Positions 36,832 to 47,632 are shown, counted from the stretch's first letter. The stretch: 64,000 bases of DNA from Dyella sp. M7H15-1 (GCF_004114615.1 NZ_CP035300.1:248001-312000); one strand, 5' to 3'. The notes: generated by a model from the letters alone, not told the origin. Translations and numbers: made by a program.

Positions 36832-37548
36832 TTACAAGCGGAATTCCCGACCCAGATAGACTTCGCGTACTTTCTCATCGGCCAGGATATGCGCCGGTGT
36901 GCCGCGCGAGAGCACCTCACCCTCGTTCATGATGTATGCACGGTCACAAATGCCCAGCGTCTCGCGCACGTTGTGATCGGTAATCAGCACGCCAATGCCG
37001 CGTTCTTTCAGATGTCGCACGATGCGCTGGATTTCACCGACCGAGATCGGATCCACGCCGGCGAAAGGCTCATCCAGCAGCATGTAACGCGGTTCGGCGG
37101 CCAGGGCGCGGGCGATTTCCACACGGCGGCGCTCGCCACCGGAAAGGCTGATGCCTTTTTGGCCTGCGATATGCGAAATCTTCAGTTCGTCCAGCAGGCT
37201 TTCAAGCTGCGCATCGCGCTTGCGTTGATCCGGCTCGCGCAATTCCAGCACGGCCATGATGTTGTCGGATACGCTGAGTCGGCGAAACACCGAAGCTTCT
37301 TGCGGTAGGTAGCCGATGCCGAGCTTGGCGCGCGCATGCATGGGCAGGCCAGTGATGTTCTGCTTGTCGAGCTTGATCGCGCCGCCATCGGCTTCAATCA
37401 GGCCCACAATCATGTAGAAGCAGGTGGTTTTGCCCGCGCCATTGGGGCCGAGCAGGCCGACCACTTCACCCTGACGGATCGAGAACGCGAAATCGCGCAC
37501 GACCTTGCGTGCGCGGAAACTTTTTTGCAGGCCTTCTGCGGAAAGCAT
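36832..37548 (-). CDS. lptB: LPS export ABC transporter ATPase LptB
   Basis: 239 residues. ATPase of the LptB2FGC machine that extracts LPS from the inner membrane. Walker [10 protein letters not shown] (34-42), signature [15 protein letters not shown], Walker [14 protein letters not shown] and switch His in [11 protein letters not shown] are all present. The ATG at 37548 follows the lptA stop by 7 nt; an upstream in-frame start at 37665 would lie within lptA and is rejected. Confidence 0.97.
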   Translation of the reverse strand: MLSAEGLQKSFRARKVVRDFAFSIRQGEVVGLLGPNGAGKTTCFYMIVGLIEADGGAIKLDKQNITGLPMHARAKLGIGYLPQEASVFRRLSVSDNIMAVLELREPDQRKRDAQLESLLDELKISHIAGQKGISLSGGERRRVEIARALAAEPRYMLLDEPFAGVDPISVGEIQRIVRHLKERGIGVLITDHNVRETLGICDRAYIMNEGEVLSRGTPAHILADEKVREVYLGREFRL

Positions 37549-37555
37549 GTAACGG

Positions 37556-38188
37556 TTATTCCTTGGTGGACGCGCTGCTGGCCGAAGCCGGCTTGGCCGC
37601 ACCCGTTGCCGGGGAGCCGGCGGCTGGTTTGGCTGGTGTCGGGGCAGGCGTTGCCGGCTTGCCATTCTTCGGCGATGGCAGCGGCTTCTGTTTCGGCAGG
37701 AAGGTCATGGTGACTGGACCGTTGTTGCCGCTTTCGCCGACCATGTAGCCGGTCTGCGTGTTGTAAGTAAGCTTGGCGCCGTGCGCATCACCCTTGTTCT
37801 GCTGATGCACGAAAGCGTTGCCGGTAAGGATCGCGATGCCGTTGACGTTGTCGTAATAAAGTTGATCGGCATCACCCGTCATCAGGTTGCCGTTGTCGTC
37901 GGTCTGCTCGATGTGCGGACGTTTCGGCGCAATGCTGGTTACGATGATGTGGTCGACCGAGGTGTCTTCCTTGGCCGTCCAGATCCGGGCAAGCTCGCCC
38001 GTGAGCTTCATGGTGCCCTGAGTGATCAGGACGTTGCCCTTGAAGGTGCTCATGGAGTTGGGTTCGTTATAGCCGTCCATACTGTCGGCGTGCACCACGT
38101 GGATCGGCTGATTACGGTCATCCGTCCTTGCCAAGGCGGGTTGTTGCAGCAGCAACAGACCGACAGTCAACAGGCTTAGCCGTAGCAT
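37556..38188 (-). CDS. lptA: LPS transport periplasmic protein LptA
   Basis: About 210 residues. A signal peptide [20 protein letters not shown] is followed by an OstA/LptA beta-jellyroll ([38 protein letters not shown]). The tail (~165-210) is rich in Pro, Ala and Lys and likely disordered. It bridges LPS from LptC to the outer membrane. The ATG at 38188 lies 71 nt inside the 3' end of lptC, an unusually long overlap. Confidence 0.94.
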   Translation of the reverse strand: MLRLSLLTVGLLLLQQPALARTDDRNQPIHVVHADSMDGYNEPNSMSTFKGNVLITQGTMKLTGELARIWTAKEDTSVDHIIVTSIAPKRPHIEQTDDNGNLMTGDADQLYYDNVNGIAILTGNAFVHQQNKGDAHGAKLTYNTQTGYMVGESGNNGPVTMTFLPKQKPLPSPKNGKPATPAPTPAKPAAGSPATGAAKPASASSASTKE

Positions 38189-38801
38189 TGTTCTGGCTTG
38201 AATACAGCACGCCGTGCACGTCATTGAGCAACTCCAGATGGTTATCGTTTAGGCTGGCGCGCATGCCAATACCGTTCATTACGGTGGCTCCCTGCGTCAT
38301 CGTGGCCGGGTCCGCGGTTTGCATACGGTTTTCCTTCGGCCAGCCGGTGACATTGGAGGTACATAATGTTGCCACGGGACTCAACGCTCCCGTGAGGGCT
38401 TGCACGTACGCGGGGCGCTGCATGTACACCGCGCCATCCAGCCGCATCAGCGTGCCGCTCTTGTTCACCCAGCCGAATGGTGCATGGCCGCGCCAATCCG
38501 GTACGCCCGGTTTTTTCGCCGTGATATCGAATACAGGCGCGTTGATGTACATCGATTCGTCACTACCACGGCGATCCATGCGCGGTGCCGTCATGGTGAA
38601 GTTGAGTAAGCCATCCGTGTCGTAGCTCCATACTTTGGAGTTGTAGAGCACGTAGTCGGAAATGGGGGGGCCGATGAAGTCGTTAGCCTCGGGCGCGCCC
38701 ACCATCCAGCTTCGCAACATCCAACTTGCCGGCGCGGCAATGGCCAGCAGCACGATGGTGGCCATGGTGCGGTTGTCACGCAGGTATTGGCGAACATTCA
38801 C
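38118..38801 (-). CDS. lptC: LPS export protein LptC
   Basis: About 227 residues from the GTG at 38801 (VNVRQYLRDN). One N-terminal membrane anchor (TMATIVLLAIAAPASWML) precedes a periplasmic jellyroll with ELLNDVHGVLYSS near the end. The GTG overlaps the kdsC stop (GTGA). The C-terminus extends ~24 residues past the usual LptC end into lptA; this tail may be dispensable. Confidence 0.9.
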   Translation of the reverse strand: MNVRQYLRDNRTMATIVLLAIAAPASWMLRSWMVGAPEANDFIGPPISDYVLYNSKVWSYDTDGLLNFTMTAPRMDRRGSDESMYINAPVFDITAKKPGVPDWRGHAPFGWVNKSGTLMRLDGAVYMQRPAYVQALTGALSPVATLCTSNVTGWPKENRMQTADPATMTQGATVMNGIGMRASLNDNHLELLNDVHGVLYSSQNNATAKPVDCRSVAAATTRLGKDG

Positions 38802-39340
38802 CGCCAGTGCTCCTGTTCCGCGGCGGTCTTGCCCCGTGCGTGCAGGATCAGGTCGCACACTTCGCGTACGGCGCCTTTGCCACCGCTAAGTTGCGTGCGC
38901 CAGTGCGCGCGTTCGGCCACCCACGGGTGTGCATTGGCTATCGCGACGGCCAATCCACAGATGCTCATCGCCGGCAGATCGGGCAGGTCGTCACCGACGA
39001 ATGCGGCTTCTTCGGGTTGGATGTTGAGTGCTTCAAGAATCTGCCGCAGGCATTCGCGCTTGTCGCCCTGGCCCTGATAAACGTGAGTGATATCCAGCTC
39101 TTCCGCGCGCAACGCTACCGGATGGCTGATGCGCGCGCTGATGATGGCCACGTGAATGCCATGTGCCTGCAGGCGCTTCAGGCCAAGGCCATCGTGCACA
39201 TGGAAAACCTTGGTTTCGTGGCCGCTTTCGCTATACCAGAGCTGGCCATCGGTGAGTGTGCCGTCCACATCGAACGCCGCCAAGCGAATGTTGGCGGCGC
39301 GAGCAAGTAGATCGGCGGGGAGGTCGGCGAGATAAGCCAT
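38798..39340 (-). CDS. kdsC: 3-deoxy-manno-octulosonate-8-phosphatase KdsC
   Basis: 180 residues. HAD-family type C0 phosphatase acting on Kdo-8-phosphate. The nucleophile motif is AAFDVDGTLTDG (22-33), with IISAR and FVGDDLPDLPA as motifs II and IV. The ATG at 39340 is 16 nt after the kdsD stop. It belongs to the Kdo/LPS-export run. Confidence 0.95.
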   Translation of the reverse strand: MAYLADLPADLLARAANIRLAAFDVDGTLTDGQLWYSESGHETKVFHVHDGLGLKRLQAHGIHVAIISARISHPVALRAEELDITHVYQGQGDKRECLRQILEALNIQPEEAAFVGDDLPDLPAMSICGLAVAIANAHPWVAERAHWRTQLSGGKGAVREVCDLILHARGKTAAEQEHWR

Positions 39341-39356
39341 GTTGTGGGGATGTCCG

Positions 39357-40367
39357 TCAGACCACGCGTGCGCGCAGCAGATCGTGAATGTTGAGGGCGC
39401 CGACCACGCGTTGCGCATCGTCGACCACCAGCAGGGCGTGAATCTGGTACTTCTCCATCAGTTGCGCCGCTTCAATGGCGAGCTTGTCGGCGCCTATCAC
39501 CTTGGGGCCGTGCGTCATCAGGTCGCTGACTTTGGCGTTGCGCAAGTCGACGTCGTCGTCGTCCAACGCACGGCGCAAGTCACCGTCGGTGAACACGCCC
39601 AGCAGATGCTGGTCGGGGTCGACCACGGCGGTCATGCCCAAGTGCTTGCGGGTCATTTCCATCAGGGCTTCGGTCAAGCTGGCGTCCGGGGCGATCGTGG
39701 GTATGCCGGGGCCCGTGTGCATGACGTCGCTGATATGCAGCAGCAGACGGCGACCCAGGCTTCCGGCTGGGTGAGAACGCGCGAAGTCGTCAGAGGTGAA
39801 CCCGCGTGCTTCCAAAAGTGCGATGGCCAGGGCATCGCCCATCACCAGCGCAGCGGAGGTGCTGGCGGTAGGGGCCAAGCCCAGCGGGCAGGCTTCGGCG
39901 GAAATGCCCGCATCCAGATGCACGTCGGACTGGCCGGCGAGCGAGGATTCCGGGTTGCCGGTAATGGAGATCAACGGGATACCCTGGCGCTTGATCACCG
40001 GCAGGATGAACAGAATCTCGTCTGTCTCGCCCGAGTTGGACAAGGCTAGCACCACGTCCTGCGGCAGGATCATGCCCAGATCGCCATGGCTGGCCTCGCC
40101 CGGATGGACGAAGAAGGCCGGCGTGCCAGTGGAGGCCAGGGTCGCAGCGATCTTGCGCCCTATGTGGCCGGACTTGCCCATGCCGGTGACCACCAGCCGG
40201 CCCTTGCAGCCCAGGATAAGCCGGCAGGCGTCCACGAAGTTCTGGTCGATGCGTGGCTCCAGCGCCCGGATCGCGGCGGCCTCGGTGACAATCACCGTGC
40301 GCGCGCTGTGCATGATGGCAGCGGCATCTACCCGGGTGGACTTGGGCTTTATGGTGGGTGCGTTCAT
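39357..40367 (-). CDS. kdsD: arabinose-5-phosphate isomerase KdsD
   Basis: 336 residues. Converts ribulose-5-phosphate to arabinose-5-phosphate, the first committed step to Kdo. An N-terminal SIS domain (VVTGMGKSGHIGRKIAATLA, LALSNSGETDEILFI) is followed by two CBS domains (DVMHTGPGIPTI; VSDLMTHGPKVIG). The ATG at 40367 has a purine-rich upstream site (CCGAGGATGC). It is divergent from ibaG across a 167-base gap that should carry the promoter of the whole kdsD-to-pts run or its first part. Confidence 0.95.
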   Translation of the reverse strand: MNAPTIKPKSTRVDAAAIMHSARTVIVTEAAAIRALEPRIDQNFVDACRLILGCKGRLVVTGMGKSGHIGRKIAATLASTGTPAFFVHPGEASHGDLGMILPQDVVLALSNSGETDEILFILPVIKRQGIPLISITGNPESSLAGQSDVHLDAGISAEACPLGLAPTASTSAALVMGDALAIALLEARGFTSDDFARSHPAGSLGRRLLLHISDVMHTGPGIPTIAPDASLTEALMEMTRKHLGMTAVVDPDQHLLGVFTDGDLRRALDDDDVDLRNAKVSDLMTHGPKVIGADKLAIEAAQLMEKYQIHALLVVDDAQRVVGALNIHDLLRARVV

Positions 40368-40534
40368 GCATCCTCGGAGGCAATGTAGGTAGGGAGCCAG
40401 GCTTATGTCGTTTCTGCGGCAGCAGATTTCCATTAACATGGCATATTCGCATTCTATCTTGATGCCTGACGCCATAGCCTCGCTCTTCGATGTCCAGCGG
40501 GTGGTGTTCAGGATCCCAGTGATTTGGAAGATTA

Positions 40535-40774
40535 ATGGACGCAGCCAGCATCCAGGCAATGATTGAAGCCGGCCTGCCCGGCGCACAAGCAAACGTGCAG
40601 GGGGACGACGGCGTGCACTTCGAGGCCGAAGTGGTTGCCGCGCAGTTCGCAGGAAAGCTGCCTTTGGCTCGTCACCGGTTGGTCTACGCCACACTGGGCG
40701 ACCTGATGGGGGGCGCGATCCATGCGCTCGCGCTCAAGACCCTGACCCCGGAAGAAGCCGCTGCGCGCCGTTGA
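40535..40774 (+). CDS. ibaG: BolA-family protein IbaG
   Basis: 79 residues, IbaG/YrbA-type BolA domain (IEAGLPGAQANVQGDDGVHF, PLARHRLVYATLGDLMGGAI). These proteins pair with monothiol glutaredoxin in Fe-S trafficking. The position directly before murA (48-nt gap) is conserved in gammaproteobacteria. Confidence 0.92.
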   Translation: MDAASIQAMIEAGLPGAQANVQGDDGVHFEAEVVAAQFAGKLPLARHRLVYATLGDLMGGAIHALALKTLTPEEAAARR

Positions 40775-42082
<1,308 letters not shown>

Positions 42083-42157
42083 TGTGCTCGTAGGGGCGGA
42101 CCCCTGTAGCCGCCCAGGACAGGCATGGGGCGGCTCGATGGGGCTGCATCCAGGTGG

Positions 42158-42865
42158 TTACGGTGAACTGTAGTGAACTAACTGCAAAGTGAGGTCGCCA
42201 CCATCACTCTGCGCTAACTTCACCGGCACCGCGAATTGCTTCGGCACATACCAAGCTTCATAGCGCTTGTCTGAATCGGCCCGCGACACGCGTTCGGCGT
42301 GGAAGCTGCCGGCAGGCACTTGCACGCTTTCCGTGCCTTGTACCTTGAATCGCTGCTGCTCTATCTGCTGCTTTACGCCAACCGGCATGGTCATGCTTTG
42401 GCTGCCATTGCGCAGCGACAGGCCAATGGCGAGTGGTAGGGTATTGCGGTCGACCATGCCCGGTTGTGCCGCGTACGTAGACGGATTTTTGCCATCGTCC
42501 ACGCTTACTTGTTTGGTCGCCCAATTCACCCGCATCGCGCGTTGCTTCACCTTGAACGCTTTGACTTCGGATGTGTAGCTTTCGGTTTCCGGCGCGTTGT
42601 TGTTCCAGCGGAAGCGGGTGACGTCACTGGAGTTGGCACCCAGCGCGGCGGCCAGGCCAGAGGTGCCCTGAATCTGGTTGCTGTATTCGTACTCGCCATT
42701 GCCCAGCGACTTGAGCGTAATGGTGGCGTTGCCCATCGCTTCACCGTCGCGTGATACCTGATAGATAGCGGTAAAAGGCGTTGGCGGCGTAGCAAAGGAG
42801 GCAGTAGTGAAGACGGCCAGTGCGAAACCGGCGACGAGTGGGAGCGGACGTTTGAGTGTAAGCAT
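42158..42865 (-). CDS. DUF3108 periplasmic/outer-membrane-associated protein
   Basis: 235 residues with a signal peptide (PLPLVAGFALAVFTTASFA). A DUF3108 beta-rich domain follows (FTAIYQVSRDGEAMGNATIT, AFKVKQRAMRVNWATKQ, EAWYVPKQFAVPVKLAQSDG). Function is unknown. Adjacent to purN on the same strand with a 44-base gap. It is the conserved neighbour of purN in xanthomonads as far as recalled. Confidence 0.85.
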   Translation of the reverse strand: MLTLKRPLPLVAGFALAVFTTASFATPPTPFTAIYQVSRDGEAMGNATITLKSLGNGEYEYSNQIQGTSGLAAALGANSSDVTRFRWNNNAPETESYTSEVKAFKVKQRAMRVNWATKQVSVDDGKNPSTYAAQPGMVDRNTLPLAIGLSLRNGSQSMTMPVGVKQQIEQQRFKVQGTESVQVPAGSFHAERVSRADSDKRYEAWYVPKQFAVPVKLAQSDGGDLTLQLVHYSSP

Positions 42866-42909
42866 GGATCGGCAGTGTACGCATCGATCCTGAACAACTC
42901 GTTGCGGTA

Positions 42910-43572
42910 CTAACGCACGAGCGTTCCGCCCTGCATCCGCAAAGGCTTGTGAAGGAGGGCGTTGTCAAAGGTGACGCTGTTTTGGTCCAGGGTTAATCGG
43001 CCTGCGGTGATCAGGGTCACCACAGCGAGCAGCAGTTGATGCTCCAGCGGAAGCAGACGCTCGGCGAGGGTTTTCTCGTTATCGCCGGCTTTGATGCGTA
43101 ATACGGTCTGGGCAATCACTGGGCCGCCATCGAGTTCGGCGGTGACGTAGTGGACACTGGCGCCGTGTTCGGCATCGCCCGCTTTGATCGCGCGGCGATG
43201 AGTGTGCAGGCCCCGATACTTGGGCAACAGGGATGGATGGATATTGATCATCCGACCCACCCATGGTTTCAGCGCATCGCCGTCGATAATGCGCATGAAG
43301 CCGGCAAGGACCAGCAGGTCGGGTTTGCTCGCGGCAACACGTTCGAACAGGGCGAAGTCGTAATCGCGGCGTTCGGCATAATCGCGAGGATCAAGCACGA
43401 GGGTTGGAATGCCTGCCATCTGTGCGAGCTGCACGGCACCTGCATCGGCCTTGTCACTGGCGACTAGTACAAACTCCACGGACAATTCACCGCGATCGCG
43501 TGCTGCCAATAACGTGGCGAAATTGCTGCCGCGACCGGAGGCTAGGACAGCGATGCGCAGTGGTGAGGGCAT
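42910..43572 (-). CDS. purN: phosphoribosylglycinamide formyltransferase PurN
   Basis: 220 residues. Transfers the formyl group of 10-formyl-THF to GAR in purine synthesis. N-terminal IAVLASGRGSNFATLL binds the ribose-phosphate. The catalytic Asn and His are in INIHPSLLPKYRG and the Asp in AELDGGPVIAQT. The ATG at 43572 gives the family start; the longer frame begins inside a hairpin. It follows purM by 47 nt. Confidence 0.95.
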   Translation of the reverse strand: MPSPLRIAVLASGRGSNFATLLAARDRGELSVEFVLVASDKADAGAVQLAQMAGIPTLVLDPRDYAERRDYDFALFERVAASKPDLLVLAGFMRIIDGDALKPWVGRMINIHPSLLPKYRGLHTHRRAIKAGDAEHGASVHYVTAELDGGPVIAQTVLRIKAGDNEKTLAERLLPLEHQLLLAVVTLITAGRLTLDQNSVTFDNALLHKPLRMQGGTLVR

Positions 43573-43581
43573 GATGTTCTT

Positions 43582-43615
43582 TTTGCTCCCTCTCCCGGAG
43601 GGGAGAGGGAGCAAA
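43582..43615. promoter_or_regulatory. strong hairpin between purM and purN
   Basis: A perfect 15-bp inverted repeat TTTGCTCCCTCTCCC (43582-43596) and its complement (43601-43615) flank a 4-base loop. It is immediately after the purM stop and ends about 10 bases before the purN ATG on the minus strand. The only GGAG-like motif for purN is in the stem. There is no U-tract, so it is more likely a processing or translation-control structure than a full terminator. Confidence 0.6.
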
Positions 43616-43619
43616 GCGC

Positions 43620-44648
43620 TTAGCCGATGTGCACGCGCTCTTCATCCCGTGTCTTAACTACTTCGCCAATCACTAAGCTGGTCAGGCCATGCTTGCTCAG
43701 TAAGGCAGAAGCAGCAGCAACCGCATCACGCGGCAACAAAATGGTAAAGCCCACACCACAGTTGAACGTGCGCCACATCTCCTCGCGTGCGACCTTGCCT
43801 TCGTGCATCAGCCAATCAAACACGGGTGGCAGCACGATTGCGGTGGCGTCGATCTTCAAACCAAGCCCTTCCGGCACCACGCGGATGATGTTTTCCTTGA
43901 GCCCGCCTCCTGTGATGTGCGCCATGCCGTGCACGGATACTGACTTGAGTAGTTCCAGCATTGGCTTCACGTAGATGGTGGTCGGCGCCATCAGCGCATC
44001 GGCAAGCTTCGCGCCGCCCACCTCCAGATCCAGCGGGCTGCCGGCGCGTTCGACGATCTTGCGGATCAGCGAGTAACCATTGGAGTGTGGGCCGGATGAG
44101 TTGACGCCAAGAACGACGTCGCCCACGACGATGTTGTCGCCACTCAGCAATGTGCTCTTTTCCACTGCGCCGACGGTAAAACCGGCTAGATCGTATTCAC
44201 CTGGTGGGTACATGTCCGGCATTTCTGCTGTTTCGCCACCAATCAGCGCGCAGCCGGCCAGTTCGCAGCCCTTGGCGATGCCGCCGACCACGGCAACCGT
44301 GGTGTCCACGTCCAGCTTGCCGGTGGCGAAGTAATCGAGGAAAAACAGTGGTTCGGCGCCTTGCACCAACACATCGTTCACGCACATGCCCACCAGATCG
44401 ATGCCGATGGTGTCGTGGCGGCGGAGCTGCTGGGCCAGCTTAAGCTTGGTGCCCACACCGTCCGTGCCGGAAACAAGCACCGGTTCTTTGAAGCGCGTGC
44501 CGAGGTTGAACAGGCCGCCGAAACCGCCCAGGCCACCCATCACTTCGGGGCGGAAAGTGCGTTTGACCAGTGGCTTGATGCGTTCGACCACGGCATTGCC
44601 GGCATCGATATCCACGCCGGCGGCGCGGTAGGTGAGGGCGTCGGACAT
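43620..44648 (-). CDS. purM: phosphoribosylformylglycinamidine cyclo-ligase PurM
   Basis: 342 residues. AIR synthetase of purine synthesis. Landmarks are [54 protein letters not shown] and [14 protein letters not shown]. The ATG at 44648 gives the standard [13 protein letters not shown] start. Its upstream region contains the 56-bp IS5-end hairpin. Confidence 0.96.
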   Translation of the reverse strand: MSDALTYRAAGVDIDAGNAVVERIKPLVKRTFRPEVMGGLGGFGGLFNLGTRFKEPVLVSGTDGVGTKLKLAQQLRRHDTIGIDLVGMCVNDVLVQGAEPLFFLDYFATGKLDVDTTVAVVGGIAKGCELAGCALIGGETAEMPDMYPPGEYDLAGFTVGAVEKSTLLSGDNIVVGDVVLGVNSSGPHSNGYSLIRKIVERAGSPLDLEVGGAKLADALMAPTTIYVKPMLELLKSVSVHGMAHITGGGLKENIIRVVPEGLGLKIDATAIVLPPVFDWLMHEGKVAREEMWRTFNCGVGFTILLPRDAVAAASALLSKHGLTSLVIGEVVKTRDEERVHIG

Positions 44649-44679
44649 GGCGGAGCTCAAGCCTTGGGAAAACGGAGGG

Positions 44680-44735
44680 AAGGCTCTAATCCATTTCTGT
44701 AGTTGGCGCCAACACAGAATGGATCAGAGCGTTCC
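44680..44735. repeat. 56-bp hairpin made of MITE ends
   Basis: AAGGCTCTAATCCATTTCTG on the left faces GAACGCTCTGATCCATTCTG (minus strand) on the right, around a TTGGCGCCAA centre. The arms match the terminal repeats of the MITE at 33298 (GCTCTGATCAATTCTG), so it appears to be a collapsed or relic copy lacking the interior. It lies in the divergent promoter gap between purM and the DUF2066 gene. Confidence 0.65.
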
Positions 44736-44803
44736 TATGATAGACGTTAAGCGCTGGATTAGGCAGACTTCCGGTCAAATTCCCACCCGAATTCGGCCCG
44801 CCC

Positions 44804-45796
44804 ATGCGTCTTTTCTGCCTACTGATTGCCACCTTGCTGCTCGGTCTTGTCGTCGGCCTGCCGCGGACGGCTGCCAGCCAGACAACGTCGCCCTACAACG
44901 TGGTGGTGCCGGTCACGGATGTCAGCGATGCGCAGCGTAGCCAGGCTTTCTCCACCGCGCTAGGGCAGGTGCTCGCACGGGTGTCAGGGGGGCAGGATTT
45001 GAGCGGCAAGGCCGGTTATGCCAATGCGATGCAGAACGCAGGTGGCATCGTCAAACAGTTCCAGTACCAGCGTGGCGAGGGCAATCCGCCCAGCCTTACT
45101 TTGTCGGTCACCTTCGACCAAGGCGCCGTGCAGCGTCTGGTTACCCAGATGGGTGCGACCACGGCGGGTGTGAAGCCGCCATTGTTGCTGGTGGTGAAGG
45201 GGGTGGATGGCAACATCCTCGGCAAGGAAGATCTCGGTGCGCTTGGTGATGCGGTGAATAAGCACGGCTATCAGGTCAGTTACGCCGACCCGTCCCAGTT
45301 GCCCGACCTGGGCAAGCTTGAATCGGCCGATCCTGCAGCTATGTCCGCGATTGCCCGGCTCTACCAAACCGGGTTGGTGCTGGTGGGGGAGCTGCACGCT
45401 AATGGCGCGGACTGGACGCTTATCAGCAGTGGCCAGGCCCAGCATTGGAACGCCCAGGGGAACAGCGAAGACAGTATGTTTGCCGATGCCGGTAAAGGTG
45501 CGACGGATCGCTTGAGCCAGGCGCTCAATGTGATCGGTGCCGGTACGGTGGACGGCAAGTTGTGGGTAAGCGGTCTGCATTCGGCCATGGATTACGCCGA
45601 CCTGCTCGCGACCTTGCGCGCTGATCCGTCGGTGCAAAAGGTCAGCACGCTGGGTGGGCAGGATGATGGTGTGTTGCTAGCGATCAAGGCCGGTGCACCG
45701 CTCGATGGCGTGGCCGCCAACCTCGCGGCAGGTGGACGTCTGATGCAGGGCAGCTCGCACGATGGTGCCGATGTAAGCCTGCGCTGGCTCCACTGA
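44804..45796 (+). CDS. DUF2066 domain protein, exported
   Basis: 330 residues with a signal peptide (LFCLLIATLLLGLVVGLP). The DUF2066 domain begins at YNVVVPVTDVSDAQRSQAFS and includes VLARVSGGQDLSGK. A repeated C-terminal segment (VIGAGTVDGKLWVSGLHSAM) resembles the same fold. Function unknown, probably periplasmic. It is the first gene of a plus-strand operon with the phosphatidyltransferase, the permease and hda, which are spaced 5 nt, about 90 nt and a 4-nt overlap. Confidence 0.85.
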   Translation: MRLFCLLIATLLLGLVVGLPRTAASQTTSPYNVVVPVTDVSDAQRSQAFSTALGQVLARVSGGQDLSGKAGYANAMQNAGGIVKQFQYQRGEGNPPSLTLSVTFDQGAVQRLVTQMGATTAGVKPPLLLVVKGVDGNILGKEDLGALGDAVNKHGYQVSYADPSQLPDLGKLESADPAAMSAIARLYQTGLVLVGELHANGADWTLISSGQAQHWNAQGNSEDSMFADAGKGATDRLSQALNVIGAGTVDGKLWVSGLHSAMDYADLLATLRADPSVQKVSTLGGQDDGVLLAIKAGAPLDGVAANLAAGGRLMQGSSHDGADVSLRWLH

Positions 45797-45801
45797 AGTT
45801 T

Positions 45802-46383
45802 ATGGTAGCCGTGATGCCTTCCACGTCGCCCCCGTCGCCTTGGCGACATCTGCCTAATGTTATCTCGATGCTGCGCGTTGTGCTCGTGGCGCCGATCTGC
45901 TGGCTGCTGATGCATAGACAATGGCCATCCGCGCTGGCGCTGGTTGCGGTGGCCGGCGTTTCCGATGGTGTCGATGGCTTTCTGGCGCGCCGTTACGGCT
46001 GGCAGAGTCGATGGGGCGGCATCCTCGACGCGACCGCGGACAAGCTGTTGCTGGTGTGCTGCTTCGTGATTCTGGCCTGGTTGAGTGAGATCCCAATGTG
46101 GCTTGCGGTGATCGTATGCGGGCGTGATGCCGTGATTACCCTTGGAGCCCTGCTGTGGCGTTTACTGATCGGCCGCATCGATCCTCATCCCAGCCTACTG
46201 TCGAAAGCCTGCACCCTGATGCAGATCGTGTATCTGCTGGCAGTGCTGCTGACTTTGATCCACTGGCCCATGCCCGCGATTAGCCTGTTTGTTTGGCCGG
46301 TGGCGGTGTTGTGCGTGCTCAGCGGGCTGGATTACGTTATTCGCTGGTCGCAACGCGCGTGGCGGTTTCGCCACACTGCATGA
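45802..46383 (+). CDS. CDP-alcohol phosphatidyltransferase (PgsA-like)
   Basis: 193 residues with five to six membrane helices. The catalytic signature DGVDGFLARRYGWQSRWGGI followed by LDATADK fits DG(x2)AR(x8)G(x3)D(x3)D. It transfers a phosphatidyl group from CDP-diacylglycerol to an alcohol such as glycerol-3-phosphate, but the acceptor cannot be decided. A second, canonical pgsA probably exists elsewhere, since this one lies in the conserved DUF2066-perM-hda block. Confidence 0.85.
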   Translation: MVAVMPSTSPPSPWRHLPNVISMLRVVLVAPICWLLMHRQWPSALALVAVAGVSDGVDGFLARRYGWQSRWGGILDATADKLLLVCCFVILAWLSEIPMWLAVIVCGRDAVITLGALLWRLLIGRIDPHPSLLSKACTLMQIVYLLAVLLTLIHWPMPAISLFVWPVAVLCVLSGLDYVIRWSQRAWRFRHTA

Positions 46384-46471
46384 TGCATTTCCGTCTCACC
46401 GTAAGACTTTGAACAACCGGCCACATCAGCCACACTTGCGTCCCACGCCCGTCCCAACCGATGAGCCTCTC

Positions 46472-47632
46472 GTGTCCATAAGCCAAGAGATATCCCACCG
46501 CTGGCAGATGCTGGCCATCACCGTTGTCATCGGTCTGCTGATCTGGCTGCTGGCACCTGTGTTGATGCCTTTCGCAGTTGCCGCCATGCTGGCGTATCTT
46601 GGCGATCCACTCGCCAACCGGCTGGAGAAGTTGGGACTTGGGCGTACGTTGGCGGTGAGCATTGTGTTCGTGGTGCTGATCCTGGCGATTGCTGCCGCGT
46701 TGCTGCTGCTCGTGCCGCTGATTGCGCGCCAGATCGAAAATCTGGCGGAGAATTTCCCCCGCTATGTCGAATGGGGCAGGGACACGGCACTGCCCTGGCT
46801 GCAAGCAAAGCTGCATCTAGATCCCAAGGCTTTCGATACGGATCGCCTGGTGGCGGAGTTCAAGGAACATCTCGGCTCGATTGGCACTGTGCTGGGCAAA
46901 ATCTCGCGTTCTGGCTTAGGCGTGGTGATGTGGCTCACCAACCTGGTGCTGATCCCGGTGGTGTGGTTCTACCTGCTGCGTGACTGGGATCGCTTGGTTG
47001 CATGGATTGATCGCATATTGCCGCGCTCGATCGAGCCTACCATTGCGCATTTGGCACGCGAATCCGATGCGGTGTTGGGCGCCTTCGTGCGTGGACAGTT
47101 GCTAGTGATGCTGGCGCTGGCGATTTACTACGGTGTGGCACTTACGTTGGTCGGGATTTCAGTTGGCCCACTGATCGGCATGGTTGCCGGCCTGCTCAGC
47201 TTCGTGCCCTATCTGGGGTTCATCACTGGCTTTGGTGCGGCCATCATCGCTTCACTGGTGCTGCATGGCGACTGGACGCATCTGTTGCTGGTGATCGGCG
47301 TATTCGTGATTGGCCAGTTGCTGGAAGGCTACGTGCTGGTGCCGCGGTTGGTCGGCGAGAAGATCGGGCTGCATCCGGTGGCAGTGATCTTCGCGGTACT
47401 GGCTGGCGGCTATCTGTTCGGTTTTCTCGGCGTGCTGCTCGCGTTGCCGGCTGCATCGGTCATCCTGGTGCTGCTGCGCTATTTGGCCGAACGCTACAGG
47501 ATGAGCGATTTGTATACCGAACAGAGGCAGCCCGATTCCTTGATCACTGAAGTTATTGTCAAGGAAACTTCGGATGGCCATCTGCACGCCGAAACGCATG
47601 CTGTTCAAGGCGACGAACTGCACAAATCATGA
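46472..47632 (+). CDS. AI-2E/PerM-family membrane permease
   Basis: About 386 residues from the GTG at 46472 (VSISQEISHRWQML). A TTG at 46409 is an alternative, and neither has a strong ribosome binding site. About eight hydrophobic segments are present, including ITVVIGLLIWLLAPVLMPF, VVMWLTNLVLIPVVWFYLL and GGYLFGFLGVLLALPAASVI. The family includes PerM and TqsA; transport of AI-2 should not be assumed. The stop overlaps the hda start (ATGA), an arrangement common in gammaproteobacteria. Confidence 0.88.
   Translation: MSISQEISHRWQMLAITVVIGLLIWLLAPVLMPFAVAAMLAYLGDPLANRLEKLGLGRTLAVSIVFVVLILAIAAALLLLVPLIARQIENLAENFPRYVEWGRDTALPWLQAKLHLDPKAFDTDRLVAEFKEHLGSIGTVLGKISRSGLGVVMWLTNLVLIPVVWFYLLRDWDRLVAWIDRILPRSIEPTIAHLARESDAVLGAFVRGQLLVMLALAIYYGVALTLVGISVGPLIGMVAGLLSFVPYLGFITGFGAAIIASLVLHGDWTHLLLVIGVFVIGQLLEGYVLVPRLVGEKIGLHPVAVIFAVLAGGYLFGFLGVLLALPAASVILVLLRYLAERYRMSDLYTEQRQPDSLITEVIVKETSDGHLHAETHAVQGDELHKS

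Noticed and set aside
46289-46471. Extended N-terminus of the PerM-like protein
   Set aside because: The extra 61 residues overlap the phosphatidyltransferase gene and are Arg/Cys/His-rich, unlike the family.
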